Source: Cupriavidus necator (GTDB taxonomy: Bacteria > Pseudomonadota > Gammaproteobacteria > Burkholderiales > Burkholderiaceae). Taken from it: a stretch of 64,000 nucleotides of DNA. Under the pieces are notes generated by a model, which had not been told where the DNA came from, searched no databases, and saw only the letters and a list, made by a program, of their open reading frames with translations. Every line of letters begins with the position of its first letter. The stretch's first letter is position 1. The stretch spans positions 20,513-84,512 of the forward strand of contig NZ_SROX01000024.1 of the NCBI RefSeq assembly GCF_013141915.1. Reading direction: 5' to 3'. Positions 1-9,647 of the stretch are shown here, in pieces. The position numbers and the translations under genes were made by a program.

Positions 1-39
1 AAACTGGCCGCTACGGGACTTTGGCCTGCCAGAAGAAGG

Positions 40-2799
40 TCACCTTCGATCCTCGGGGCGGGCGGCACCAAGCTCTTCGAGCAGCGATTTGAGTGCATCG
101 AGTTCTGAGCCGAAGCCGCTCCAGTCTCCTGCCTTCAGGTGCTCAATGGCGCGGCCATAATGTGCGAGAGCGTCTAGGGCGCGCGCGTCCGTTGAACCAC
201 CGGCAGGTGAAGCCGTGGGACCGGCCTCCTTGAAGAGCGCCGCGATGGTTTCGTCCAACGTATTCTCCATCACCACACGATCACCATAGGCACCGATGAC
301 CCGTTTCAGTTCGGGCAACTGGCCGGACGCAGCGCGCAGGTAGAGCGGGGACAAATACAGGATCGAATTCCCGATCGGCACCACCATAAGATGGCCGCGG
401 ATGACGCGGGAACCCATTTGGTTCCACAGCGAGATCTGTTGCGAGATCTCGGTATTCTGCTGGATGCGCGCCTCGATCTGGAAGGGACCGTAGACCAGTT
501 TTTCCTTGGGGAAAGCGTAGACGACAAGCTTGCCATACTCAGGCGGATCGCAACGTGCCGCTAGCCAGGCGATCATGTTGTCGCGTTGACTTGGCACCAT
601 TGGCAACATAAGGATGAACTCGGCCTGTGGTTCACCGGGGAGCTGCATGATCATGTAGTAAGGCGCCATGAGCGACATTGGCGCGCCGGGGGCGTTTCCG
701 CTGTCGATACCGGCCAGCGCCCGCGGGAACTGCCAAAGATCTTCGCGGTTGTAGAACACTTCGGGCGCGTCCATATGGTAGGCGCCGTAGAGTTTTGCCT
801 GGATCCGGAACAGGTCCTCGGGATAGCGGATATGCTGCTGCAGGTCCGCCGGCATGGCTGCCAGAGGCTTGAACATACCGGGAAAGATGCGCTGGTACGT
901 TCGCAGGATTGGGTCGGCTGGCTCACTGACATAGAGATCGACGGTGCCGTCATACGCATCGATCACCGCCTTGACTGCATTGCGGATGTAGTTCGAATCG
1001 GCGCCGAAACCTGGCTGGGCGTAGGGGAACCAGCGACTGGTGGTATAGGCATCCTGCATCCAGTAAAGTCGCCCGCCGCTCGCGACGATATATGGATCCT
1101 GGTCCAGACTCAGAAATGGGGCGATTGTGTGCACCCGGTCCTGGATGTTGCGGTGGATCAGGATCCGGCTTTTGTCCGTGACGTATCCGGTAAGCAGGAT
1201 GTTGGGATCGCCGAACTGCCAGGCGAAGAGGGCGCGCTCCGCAATGCTGCCGATGGCAATGCCGTCGCGCCCCTTGTAGACCGTGTAGGTATTGTTTTTT
1301 CCGGTTGGGTAGTCGAATTCCGGCACACTGCCGTTCACGACGACATAGTCGTGACGGCCTTCACCGAAGTAGATGCGCGGTTCCTGGATGAGCGGGCCGC
1401 CACTGGCGACCGGTGGAATATCGCGCAGATAGAGGGAAGGCAGCCCTTCCGTCGATTTTTCGTTGACCGGCGACATCACGATGCCGCTGCCATGGGTGAA
1501 CAGCAGGTGCAGGTTCACCCAGGTCCTGGCATTCGCCGGAAGCTTCGCTTGCTCCAGTTCACGGGCGGACAGCATCACCTGTCGGTAGCCGATATCAAGC
1601 CGGTAGCGGTCGATATCCAACGAGAGGAATTTGTAGTAGGTCCTGATCTCCTGCAACTGTGCATAGGTATCCAGCAGCGGCCCCACATCCCACAGGCGGA
1701 CATTGTCGATGGTCGCGCGGTTGGACTGGATCGAGCCGAGATTCAGCCCCTGCTCGACCGGGAATGGCTTGACCGTGATTTGCTCAAGGCCATAGGCCCT
1801 GCGGGTGAGTGCGATATTTTGCGCGATATAAGGGGCTTCCAGTTCCAGTTCGTTTGGCTTGACATAGAATCGCTGGAACAGCGCCGGGTAGATCGTGGCA
1901 AGCAGAAATGAGCCGCCAAACACCAGGAGGGCCGCGACGGCGGGGACTCGATAGTCGCGCAGGCGTACATTGGCGAACGATCCGATGGCTGCGGCGATGG
2001 CAAGTCCAATAAGCAGCCAAAGGACCGGCAGTTCGACGTGTATGTCGGTATAGCTTGCGCCAACCACGACGCCGTTATCGCCGTAAAGCAGCAGATAGCG
2101 ATCGAGCCAATAGGACCAGGCCTTCAGCACGAAGAACAGGCCAAGAAGTACAGAGCCATGAACCGCAGCGGCGGGAGAGAGCCGCGGGGTTGGCGGCGCG
2201 ACCGCGATGTCGCCGCGCACCCAATAGATCACACCTGAAATGGCCGTGCTGCAGAGCAACAGTAGTTGCAGCCCATTCTTCAGCGCAATATAGACGGGCA
2301 AAGAGAAGAGATAGAAGCCGAGGTCCTTGCCGAAGATCGGGTCCGGCTCGCCGAAAGGCACTTGATGCAGAAAGCGAAGGGCCATGTCCCATTGCGGGAT
2401 TTTGCTCCCTGCGATGACCAGTCCGAGGAGCAGAGCGGCCCCGGCAATGCTGGCTCCCCAGGGAATGCGCGCCATGAGGTCGCCGGGCTCGCCAATGAAT
2501 TGTGGCCTTCCGGAAAGAAAGCCGTGCGATGCCAGGGCGTGGGAGCTACCTGCATACTGATGCGCCAGCCACCCTGCCAACCATATGGTGCCTGCCGAGA
2601 TCGCAAACACGGCAATAAACAGCAGCGCCTGAGCGGAAAGGACGACCCGGAAGACGCTGCCGTAGCCGATCGAGGAAAACCACAGCCATTCGACAAGGAT
2701 GTCTGCCAAGAGCCCGAAGATGACCAGGCCGACGAAGACGGCTACGGCCGCGATTGCATAGCGTCCAAGACGCATGCCGGATCTCCCTGCCGACCCCAT
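40..2799 (-). CDS. UPF0182 family integral membrane protein
   Basis: The 919-residue product has the plan of the UPF0182 (COG1615) family. The first third holds about seven hydrophobic segments, and a long soluble portion follows, containing the family-typical GLNLGSIQSN and IRNAVKAVIDAYDG stretches around residues 345 and 600. The biochemical function of the family is unknown; it is an inner-membrane protein with a large exported or periplasmic part. The length matches full-length members. The start at 2799 has GGGGGAG just upstream; a second ATG seven codons in (2778) also has a GGGAG and cannot be excluded. It stands alone on the minus strand. Confidence 0.85.
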   Translation of the reverse strand: MGSAGRSGMRLGRYAIAAVAVFVGLVIFGLLADILVEWLWFSSIGYGSVFRVVLSAQALLFIAVFAISAGTIWLAGWLAHQYAGSSHALASHGFLSGRPQFIGEPGDLMARIPWGASIAGAALLLGLVIAGSKIPQWDMALRFLHQVPFGEPDPIFGKDLGFYLFSLPVYIALKNGLQLLLLCSTAISGVIYWVRGDIAVAPPTPRLSPAAAVHGSVLLGLFFVLKAWSYWLDRYLLLYGDNGVVVGASYTDIHVELPVLWLLIGLAIAAAIGSFANVRLRDYRVPAVAALLVFGGSFLLATIYPALFQRFYVKPNELELEAPYIAQNIALTRRAYGLEQITVKPFPVEQGLNLGSIQSNRATIDNVRLWDVGPLLDTYAQLQEIRTYYKFLSLDIDRYRLDIGYRQVMLSARELEQAKLPANARTWVNLHLLFTHGSGIVMSPVNEKSTEGLPSLYLRDIPPVASGGPLIQEPRIYFGEGRHDYVVVNGSVPEFDYPTGKNNTYTVYKGRDGIAIGSIAERALFAWQFGDPNILLTGYVTDKSRILIHRNIQDRVHTIAPFLSLDQDPYIVASGGRLYWMQDAYTTSRWFPYAQPGFGADSNYIRNAVKAVIDAYDGTVDLYVSEPADPILRTYQRIFPGMFKPLAAMPADLQQHIRYPEDLFRIQAKLYGAYHMDAPEVFYNREDLWQFPRALAGIDSGNAPGAPMSLMAPYYMIMQLPGEPQAEFILMLPMVPSQRDNMIAWLAARCDPPEYGKLVVYAFPKEKLVYGPFQIEARIQQNTEISQQISLWNQMGSRVIRGHLMVVPIGNSILYLSPLYLRAASGQLPELKRVIGAYGDRVVMENTLDETIAALFKEAGPTASPAGGSTDARALDALAHYGRAIEHLKAGDWSGFGSELDALKSLLEELGAARPEDRR

Positions 2800-2962
2800 C
2801 GCTCCCCCTGGCTGCTACGTTTGGCCACCTGCCGACGACCCTTCATGCATGGCTGATCGGACAGGCGTGTGCTGATCTCATCAGCAATTCTAGACCGGAG
2901 ATCCCGGAAGGCGTATGCAGCAAAGTGGCCAATGCCAACCGCTGTGAGGGGGGAGTCGGAGA

Positions 2963-3166
2963 GAGTCTTTCGGCAAAGCCCGGAACATCAGGCATCTGGT
3001 CGGCGACGCCATAGCTCAGGATCAGGCGGCGCGCCCCAAGGCTTTCGCTATCGCCAGTGACGACGGAGAAATGGTCGATGGCGCCGGAGAGGCTGTCGGC
3101 CCGGGCACCGACCAGCCTGATCGTGGGATAACGCGCCAGCTGCTGCCGCGCCGGATCAGCTACTAT
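2963..3166 (-). pseudogene. fragment of NAD(P)/FAD-dependent oxidoreductase
   Basis: A minus-strand reading of about 67 residues resembles the middle of thioredoxin-reductase-like flavoproteins. It contains RLILSYGVADQMPDVPGFAER, which matches the usual 'LILATGV.D.LPDVPGF.ER' segment preceding the redox-active region. Neither the N-terminal FAD-binding GxGxxG nor the C-terminal half is present in any frame nearby. I read it as a relic of a deleted gene. It lies in the otherwise empty 2800-3224 interval. Confidence 0.55.
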
Positions 3167-3224
3167 CAAATGCTGCGAGGGTCCATTCAACGAACTCGCT
3201 TTCATTCCTCTCGAAACCGTTGCC

Positions 3225-3761
3225 ATGCAAGACAAGTCTGACGCGACAAACTTCGTGCCGTTCAACGTGCCCCTGTGCGATGGACGGGAAGTACTGGTGC
3301 GGGAAATTACCGAAGACGACAAGGTCGGCCTGTTGGCGGCATTCAACAGGCTTTCTGCCGATGCGCGCTACGCCAGATTTATGGCTGCCATGCAACAACT
3401 GCCGGAAGCGATGCTCGAACAAGCGACGCATCCGTCGATTGAGCGCGAGTTTGCGCTGGTAGCGCTTGCCACGGAAAACAAGGTGTCGTCTATTGTGGGG
3501 GGAGCACGCTACGCCGCGGCGCCGGGCAGCGATACCTGCGAGTTTGCGGTGACTGTCGCCGATAACTGGCATCGGCTCGGCCTGGCCAGCCGACTGCTGG
3601 GTACACTGATCGACATCGCTCGGAGCCGCGGCTATCAATGCATGGAAGGGTATGTTTTGTCGTCGAATACCGCGATGCGGCGACTGGCTAAACGGTTTGG
3701 ATTTTCCGATTCAGCGTGTCCAGACGATGCCACGCTGCGCGTGGTGACGCTTGCGCTTTAA
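3225..3761 (+). CDS. GNAT-family N-acetyltransferase
   Basis: This 178-residue protein has the GNAT fold signature. A beta-rich N-terminal half is followed by the acetyl-CoA pyrophosphate-binding stretch HRLGLASRLLGTLIDIARSR near residues 115-135 (R/Q-x-x-G-x-A/G type), and by the 'SNTAMRRLAKRFGF' helix-strand motif typical of acetyltransferases that resemble the C-terminal domain of Pat/PatZ enzymes. The substrate is not evident. It is a monocistronic plus-strand gene preceding the acetate-kinase relic, so a link to acetyl metabolism is possible but unproven. Confidence 0.8.
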   Translation: MQDKSDATNFVPFNVPLCDGREVLVREITEDDKVGLLAAFNRLSADARYARFMAAMQQLPEAMLEQATHPSIEREFALVALATENKVSSIVGGARYAAAPGSDTCEFAVTVADNWHRLGLASRLLGTLIDIARSRGYQCMEGYVLSSNTAMRRLAKRFGFSDSACPDDATLRVVTLAL

Positions 3762-4426
3762 CGCGGCGAGAGTAGGTGCCAGGTGCGTGCGTCCTCGCGC
3801 GCCGGGATTAAGCCGGACTAAAACTTACGGGAAAGCAGACGCGCCCCGCTGCAGATTCCGGCCGTTTTCTGACACGCGCGTGCGCTGCGTCAGCGTTGCC
3901 CGCTGGTAGCGCCCCGTACACTCCCCGTGGCCTGTGTGCCGTTAGCGACACCGTGCCTGCGCCGGCGGATGCCGCTCACGCTCCCTTTGATGTCGCCTGG
4001 ACGGCATTCTCGATAATATCCAGCCATCCCTTGGCGCGCTATTCGTTGCCATCCTCGACAAAAGACCCGTTCCGGCGTGTCGCCGCAGATCGCCTGGCTC
4101 TGAAGCCCTTGCTGCGAGACGACATCGGATGCGGTATGGCGCCGCCCTGGTCCGGCCGGAACCCCGGCGTAACCGCACTCAGTGGCATGCTTGCTCTCGT
4201 TCCGGCAATGGAGTCGAGCAGCTTGGGTGGCGCTCACTGTTTGAACATTCCATACTAGGGGTGTCGCCCTCCGTCGGAATGAGCATTCGTGGGTCGCATC
4301 GTCGTGCGATATAGGACGCCATCGCCTTACATGGCCCCCTAAGACTACGAAAAAGCCAAGTCTGGCTTGCGCCAGGGCCGAGCAGCCTGCCAATCACCGA
4401 ACGTAGAGAAGGAGGCGAAGCTGGAA
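3762..4426. other. 665-bp interval without a supported gene
   Basis: Several overlapping open frames exist on both strands here, but none has a convincing ribosome-binding site, recognisable motif or codon pattern. I see no terminator-like hairpin with a T run and no RNA gene. Confidence 0.4.
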
Positions 4427-4969
4427 ATGAAAGCGCCAGGCTTGCTCCTCGCCCTGCCAATCGCCCTCGGGACTGCGCCGCACGCCGGTGCAGTTGGATG
4501 CGAATATGACATGCAGTGCAAAGGCGAGCGCATTTGCCAGATGGGCCAATGCGTCTCTCCTGCGTCGACAGTCCCGAACGCAGACCGACCTATCCAGCCA
4601 TCTTCCGCGACAAAAATCGTTCCGAAGCCCGAGCCACCTGCAAGGGCTCGTCCGGCGATGGGGAATGTCCCAGCAACCGGACAGCCAGCGACGACTGCTC
4701 CAGCGAGACAGATTGGCCCGGCATCCGAACAACTCGACCAGCCCTCCGTGGCCAAAAGCAGCCCGACACCTGAGCAACCCGCCGTGGCTTCTCCCGCTAT
4801 GACGAATACTCCAGCACTTTCGACTGAGTTTCGCTCTTGCTGCACTAAAATCGGCAAACTTCCCCTCGACCGAGAGCTGAACGGGGAGGGCGTTGCCGCT
4901 ACCCCGAGCGATTTCTGTCATGGGAAAACCATTGATGGAACCTCTCTCCCAGGTACTCCGTGCAATTGA
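4427..4969 (+). CDS. cysteine-rich exported protein, unknown function
   Basis: The start at 4427 is set by GGAGG at 4411 and by a clear Sec signal peptide beginning MKAPGLLLALPIALGTAP, with likely cleavage near residue 23-25. The mature protein opens with a compact cysteine pattern (CEYDMQCKGERICQMGQC, spacing C-x5-C-x5-C-x4-C), followed by a long Pro/Ala/Thr-rich linker and a short C-terminal block with three more cysteines. This resembles small disulfide-rich modules found in secreted bacterial lipoproteins, but I recognise no named family. Total length is 180 aa. Confidence 0.6.
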   Translation: MKAPGLLLALPIALGTAPHAGAVGCEYDMQCKGERICQMGQCVSPASTVPNADRPIQPSSATKIVPKPEPPARARPAMGNVPATGQPATTAPARQIGPASEQLDQPSVAKSSPTPEQPAVASPAMTNTPALSTEFRSCCTKIGKLPLDRELNGEGVAATPSDFCHGKTIDGTSLPGTPCN

Positions 4970-5056
4970 AGTACTCAGGTTGCGGTTCAAGTGACCTGCC
5001 TCAGTAAAGCCGCGCACAGGAGACACGCCCAACGTGACTTAAAGCTAGTTAAGGCA

Positions 5057-5275
5057 GAAGCCTTCGCATTGCCCGCGGAGGTAACCGCGCGAGGCATCAG
5101 GCGCTACGGCTTCCATGGACTGTCCTACCAGTACATCGCCAGTGTCCTGCCAAGGGCATGCGCGGCGGCGGGCCGCGCTGTTGTGGCCCACCTCGGTAAC
5201 GGCAGCAGCATGTGCGCGCTGCTGGCGGGACGCAGCGTGGCCAGCACCATGGGCTTTACCGCGGTGGACGGTCTG
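5057..5275 (+). pseudogene. internal fragment of acetate kinase
   Basis: About 73 codons encode the acetate kinase core, with GIRRYGFHGLSYQYIASVLP and VVAHLGNGSSMCAL, nearly the same as the complete ackA at 33917-35107 in this window. The N-terminal phosphate-binding segment and the entire C-terminal half are absent, and the reading frame runs into unrelated sequence after 'FTAVDGL'. It is a relic of a second ackA copy. It sits upstream of an AspT-type exchanger, as the intact ackA cluster is upstream of the second AspT gene. Confidence 0.85.
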
Positions 5276-5537
5276 AGGGTTGGGAGGTTTAGTAGCCCCG
5301 CTGCCACGCCGCTTCAATTCTTGAATTCGTGCGGCGCATCGTATATTTTCGAGGGGCATTCCGGCAGTTGCCGCCGTGCCGGCCGGCGCCTGTCACGATG
5401 ATCGGGTTCATACAAGCCGCACTCGATAACGCATGCCCGGAACAAGGGCTGTCAACCCCGTCCGCGCAGTGCGCACGTGACCCTGCGCAGTTGCTTATCG
5501 CTGCTCCCTTGCTCCTGCCCATCAGAAAGGAGCTGCC

Positions 5538-7130
5538 ATGGATGCAGTCCGGACATTGCTCGAAACCCAGCCGCTGCTCACGCTGTTCCTCACGGTTGCA
5601 CTGGGCTATGTCATCGGCGAGATCAATATCAAGGGCGTGTCGCTCGGTTCGGGCGCGGTGCTGTTCGTGGGGCTGGCGATCGGCGGGTTCGCGCCGAAGT
5701 CCGCGCCGCCTGCCATCCTTGGCACCCTAGGGCTGCTGCTCTTTCTCTATGGCATTGGGATCCAGTACGGGGAGCAGTTTTTTAAGGGTCTGACCAGCCC
5801 CGAGGGCATCAAGGCCAACGCCGCTGCGGTCCTTGGCGTGATTGGCTCCGGACTGGTCGCGGTTGCGTTGGTGCCGCTGGTCGGCGTGAACCTGGACGAG
5901 TCGCTAGGCATGTTCGCCGGCGCGGGCACCAGTACGGCAAGCCTGCAGGCCGCGATGGCGGCGATGAAGAGCGACGGCGCCGCGGTGGGCTACAGCGTCG
6001 CGTACCCGGTCGGGGTGGCAGGACCGATCCTGTTTCTGTATGCCCTCACCGCGCTGCTCAAGCCGAATATCGTGCGGCCGCCACCAAAGCTGATCGAGAC
6101 CGCCGAGATTGCGCTGACAAACCCGGCGTTTATCGGCGTGCGGCTGTCGGAGGTGGTAGCGCGCCTACCGGACGGGGTGGCGATTGCCGCCGTGCGTCGC
6201 GCCCACCACAACCACCCGTCCGCGGACGACCTGGTCCTGCAGGCCAACGACGTGCTGCTCGCGACCGCCACCGACCCGGCCGTGCTGCGTGAAGCCACCT
6301 CGCTGTGCGGGGAACTGCAGCCGGGCCGCATGACGAGCCATCGCGAAGACCTTGACTATATGCGCGTGTTCGCCTCAAGCCGGCTCGTGGTCGGGCACAC
6401 GCTGCGCGATATCCGTTTTCCGGAAGGCATGGTCTGCTCGATCGCCCATGTGCGGCGTGGCGATGCGGACCTGATGCCCCGCGATGACCTCACCCTCGAG
6501 TTCGGTGACCGCGTCGGCCTGCTGGTCAATCGCGCCCACATGAAGCCGATTCGCGCGCTGTTCGGCGACTCCATCAAGGGCACCGCCGAACTGAGCTTTA
6601 TCTCGATCGGCATCGGCGCGGCCCTCGGGCTGCTGGTTGGGCTGATCCCGGTGCCGATTCCCGGCGTCGGCACGCTGGCGCTGGGGCTCGCCGCGCTGCT
6701 GCTGGTCGCCCTCGTGCTCGGCCGGGTGCGCCGTCTCGGGCCGTTCGTGTGGACCATGCCGCTGTCGGCCAACCTGGTCCTGCGCAACTTCGGGCTGACC
6801 ATCTTCCTCGCACAGGTGGGCATTGCATCCGGGCCGAAGTTCTTCGCCACCATCGGCGTGACCGGGGTGTCCTTCCTGATCTACGGCGTGGTGATCCTGC
6901 TTGCCCTGCTGCTGATTACTGCGATTTTCTGCCTCTGGGTCTTCAGGCTGCCGTTCGACCTGGCGGTGGGCGTGATCTGCGGCGCGACCGGCAATCCCGC
7001 CATCCTTGCCTTTGCCAACCGCGTCGCGCCGACCGACCGGCCCGACCTCGGCTACTCGATGATCTTCCCGTCAATGACCATCGTGAAAATCCTGTTCGTA
7101 CAGGTCGCCGCCACACTGGCTGGCGGATAG
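5538..7130 (+). CDS. AspT/YidE-type exchanger with two TrkA-C domains
   Basis: The 530-residue protein has two blocks of membrane segments (about residues 10-180 and 355-530) separated by a cytosolic region with two RCK/TrkA-C-like domains (about 195-350). This is the plan of the aspartate:alanine exchanger (AAE) family. The hydrophobic repeats carry the GAGTSTASLQAAM and ICGATGNPAILAFAN type signatures seen at the two halves of the transporter. The start is supported by AAAGGAG nine bases upstream. It is followed 52 bp later by D-lactate dehydrogenase, so the pair may act in fermentative organic-acid metabolism. The substrate is not certain; it is a paralog of the AspT at 43155. Confidence 0.8.
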   Translation: MDAVRTLLETQPLLTLFLTVALGYVIGEINIKGVSLGSGAVLFVGLAIGGFAPKSAPPAILGTLGLLLFLYGIGIQYGEQFFKGLTSPEGIKANAAAVLGVIGSGLVAVALVPLVGVNLDESLGMFAGAGTSTASLQAAMAAMKSDGAAVGYSVAYPVGVAGPILFLYALTALLKPNIVRPPPKLIETAEIALTNPAFIGVRLSEVVARLPDGVAIAAVRRAHHNHPSADDLVLQANDVLLATATDPAVLREATSLCGELQPGRMTSHREDLDYMRVFASSRLVVGHTLRDIRFPEGMVCSIAHVRRGDADLMPRDDLTLEFGDRVGLLVNRAHMKPIRALFGDSIKGTAELSFISIGIGAALGLLVGLIPVPIPGVGTLALGLAALLLVALVLGRVRRLGPFVWTMPLSANLVLRNFGLTIFLAQVGIASGPKFFATIGVTGVSFLIYGVVILLALLLITAIFCLWVFRLPFDLAVGVICGATGNPAILAFANRVAPTDRPDLGYSMIFPSMTIVKILFVQVAATLAGG

Positions 7131-7182
7131 TGCAGGGCAACCTGGGCGAAGCGCGCCATGCGATTCGCCGCGGAGACACATC

Positions 7183-8178
7183 ATGGAAATCGCCGTTTTC
7201 AGCGCAAAGTCCTACGATCGTCAACATCTCGATGCCGCGAATGCGGCCGAAGGCCATCAGCTCAAGTACTTCGAAGTTCCCTTGGACAGTGAGACGGTGG
7301 GCCTCGCCGCGGGCCACGGCGCAGTGTGCATCTTCGTCAATGACCGGGCCGATGCGACCGTGCTGGAAGCGCTCGGACGCGGCGGCACCAAGCTGGTCGC
7401 GCTGCGCTGCACGGGGTTCAACAACGTCGACCTGAAAGCCGCGCAGGCGCTCGGCATCAAGGTAGTGCGCGTTGTCGACTACTCGCCCAACGCGGTCGCA
7501 GAGCACGCGGCGGCCCTGCTGATGGCGGTCAACCGCAAGATCCACCGGGCCTACAACCGCACGCGGGACTTCAATTTCTCGCTCGAAGGCCTGATGGGCT
7601 TCGACCTGTGCGGCAAGACCGTGGCCGTGATCGGAACCGGCAAGGTCGGGCGCGTGTTTGCGAAAATCATGGTCGGGTTCGGTTGTAACGTGATCGGCTA
7701 CGACAAGTACCCGTCCCCGGAATTCGAGGTCCTTGGCGGACGCTACGCGGACGAGGAGGAAATCGGCGCAAGCGCGGACTGCATCTCGCTGCACTGCCCG
7801 CTCACGCCCGAGACCCATCACATCATCAACGCCGAAACGCTGTCGCGCGCCAAGCCGGGAGCCTTGCTCATCAACACTAGCCGCGGCGGGCTGATCGACA
7901 CGGAAGCAGTCATCGAAGCGCTCAGGAGCGGGCAACTCGGCGGGCTGGCGATCGACGTGTACGAGCAGGAGGCGGACCTGTTCTTCCGCGACCTGTCCGG
8001 CACCATCGTCGACGACTCCGTGCTGCAGCAGCTAATCACCTTTCCTAACGTGATCGTGACCGGGCACCAAGCCTTCCTCACGCGCGAGGCCGTGACGACC
8101 ATATGCGAAACAACCTTGCGCAACGTGACGGAGTTCGAAAGCGGCAAGTCGCTCACGAACGAAGTCGGCGCCAGTTGA
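7183..8178 (+). CDS. ldhA: fermentative D-lactate dehydrogenase
   Basis: The 331-residue protein is a D-2-hydroxyacid dehydrogenase of the LdhA subgroup, reducing pyruvate to D-lactate with NADH in the cytosol. The Rossmann motif GTGKVG is at residues 151-156, and the catalytic set is visible as R234 (INTSRGG), E263 (DVYEQEADLF) and H295 (TGHQAFLT), matching R235/E264/H296 of the E. coli enzyme. The AFLT after the catalytic His and the DLFF segment are typical of true D-LDHs. The gene follows the AspT-like exchanger and is probably cotranscribed. Confidence 0.9.
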   Translation: MEIAVFSAKSYDRQHLDAANAAEGHQLKYFEVPLDSETVGLAAGHGAVCIFVNDRADATVLEALGRGGTKLVALRCTGFNNVDLKAAQALGIKVVRVVDYSPNAVAEHAAALLMAVNRKIHRAYNRTRDFNFSLEGLMGFDLCGKTVAVIGTGKVGRVFAKIMVGFGCNVIGYDKYPSPEFEVLGGRYADEEEIGASADCISLHCPLTPETHHIINAETLSRAKPGALLINTSRGGLIDTEAVIEALRSGQLGGLAIDVYEQEADLFFRDLSGTIVDDSVLQQLITFPNVIVTGHQAFLTREAVTTICETTLRNVTEFESGKSLTNEVGAS

Positions 8179-8300
8179 ACACGTGTTGGCCACATGTCGC
8201 GCCCCGCTAATGGCCCAAAACCGCCCCGGAAAGCCCGCCGCCCAATCCACGATCGCGCGCACTCAAGACGCCAGTTGCCGGGGGAACCGGCAGCCTCGAA

Positions 8301-8507
8301 ATGACTGGCATGTGCGTCGGCAATGTCATTGTGCGCGGCAGGGCAGTTATCTCCGGAATGATTGCCGGCGACTCGCTGGTCGACGGGGGAACGGCAGAAT
8401 TGCGCAGCATGGTGAAAGGCCATGTGTACGAAAGCAGCGGCCAGTTCCACGGTGGGCCGACTGCGCAGATCCTGGGAAAGCGCATCGGGCGCTCCGCGGC
8501 AGCGTAA
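8301..8507 (+). CDS. small beta-repeat protein, possibly a remnant
   Basis: This 68-residue frame has short alternating repeats (VGNVIVRGRAVISGMIAGD, then AELRSMVKGHVYESSG) that look like a piece of a beta-helical, polymer-forming-type protein. The frame stays open upstream without a better start, and no strong ribosome-binding site is visible. It could be a short real gene or the last piece of a longer decayed one. The surrounding 8179-8657 interval holds nothing else I can support. Confidence 0.35.
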   Translation: MTGMCVGNVIVRGRAVISGMIAGDSLVDGGTAELRSMVKGHVYESSGQFHGGPTAQILGKRIGRSAAA

Positions 8508-8657
8508 GACCCGGCCGCTGGCCACGGCTTCTCTGGCGCTTGGCATGAAATGCAAAGTCGATGGAATCTGTTGCAAAGCGCCGGGACAGGCCCGGTTCTA
8601 CATTGGTCTCCATACGCGGCGCACCTCGCGCCGCCTTTGACCCAGGAGACCAAAGCT

Positions 8658-9638
8658 GTGGAAAAAATTGTTCGGATGTACGAGATCGGCGGGCCGGAAG
8701 TGCTGCGCTATGAAAGCACTGAAGTGGGCGACCCCGGCCCCGGCCAGGTGCGCGTCCGCCACGTGGCGGTTGGCTTGAACTATGCCGATACGTATTTCCG
8801 CAACGGGACTTACCGCGTGCCGCTGCCCTCGGGCATGGGCGTGGAAGCAGCTGGCGTTGTGCAGGCAATCGGCCCGGACGTCACCAGTTTTGCCGTCGGC
8901 GATCGCGTGACCTATACCGGCTTCATCAATACCCTGGGCGCGTACAGCACCTCGCGCCTGGTGCCCGCCGCAGCGCTGATCCGCCTGCCTGAGACGATCA
9001 GCTTCGAGACCGCGGCGGCCATGACCATGCGCGGGCTGACCTCGGCTTACCTGATGCGCCGCATCCACGCCTTCAAGGCGGGCGACAGCATCCTGCTGCA
9101 CGCCGCGGCCGGTGGCGTGGGTCTGATCGTTTCGCAGTGGGCCAAGCTGCTGGGCCTGACCGTGATCGGCACGGTTTCCTCCGAAGCCAAGGCCGAGGTG
9201 GCGCGGGCGCATGGCTGCGATCATGTCATCAACTACAGCCATGAAGACGTGGCGGAGCGGGTGCGCGCGCTGACCGATGGCGTTGGCGTGTCGGTGGTGT
9301 TCGACAGCGTGGGCAAGTCGACCTTCATGGCATCGCTGGATTCGCTCAGGCGGCGCGGCACCATGGTGTGCGTAGGCACCGCCTCGGGCCCGATTCCTCC
9401 GTTCGACCCCGTGCTGCTGGCAGTGAAGGGCTCGTTGTTCCTGACGCGTCCTGCGCTGGCGGACTACATCGCCGACCCGGCCGAAAAGGCCGAACTGGCC
9501 GGCGAACTGTTCGATCACGTCGGCGCGGGCCGCATCCGCATCGAGATCCACCAGCGCTATGCGCTGGAAGATGCGGTGCAGGCACACCAGGACCTGGAGT
9601 CGCGCAAGACCACAGGCTCCTCGATCTTCGTCATCTGA
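8658..9638 (+). CDS. NADPH:quinone oxidoreductase, zeta-crystallin type
   Basis: The product (326 aa) belongs to the quinone oxidoreductase branch of the MDR superfamily: an N-terminal GroES-like domain and a Rossmann domain with the HAAAGGVG nucleotide-binding signature near residue 150. Zinc-binding residues of alcohol dehydrogenases are absent, as expected. I place the start at the GTG at 8658 because AGGAG lies nine bases upstream; this gives the standard family length. It heads a tightly spaced plus-strand run with the TauD-like dioxygenase (9 bp gap) and the acyl-CoA ligase. Its physiological quinone or enone substrate is unknown. Confidence 0.85.
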   Translation: MEKIVRMYEIGGPEVLRYESTEVGDPGPGQVRVRHVAVGLNYADTYFRNGTYRVPLPSGMGVEAAGVVQAIGPDVTSFAVGDRVTYTGFINTLGAYSTSRLVPAAALIRLPETISFETAAAMTMRGLTSAYLMRRIHAFKAGDSILLHAAAGGVGLIVSQWAKLLGLTVIGTVSSEAKAEVARAHGCDHVINYSHEDVAERVRALTDGVGVSVVFDSVGKSTFMASLDSLRRRGTMVCVGTASGPIPPFDPVLLAVKGSLFLTRPALADYIADPAEKAELAGELFDHVGAGRIRIEIHQRYALEDAVQAHQDLESRKTTGSSIFVI

Positions 9639-9647
9639 GGCAACGCC

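Noticed and set aside
586..1911. Long plus-strand open frame opposite UPF0182
   Set aside because: It mirrors the minus-strand gene, has no ribosome-binding site and its product is without motifs. High GC makes such antisense frames common.
3890..4393. Open frames on both strands between the GNAT gene and the cysteine-rich protein
   Set aside because: No ribosome-binding site, no motif, compositions unlike real proteins of the neighbourhood.
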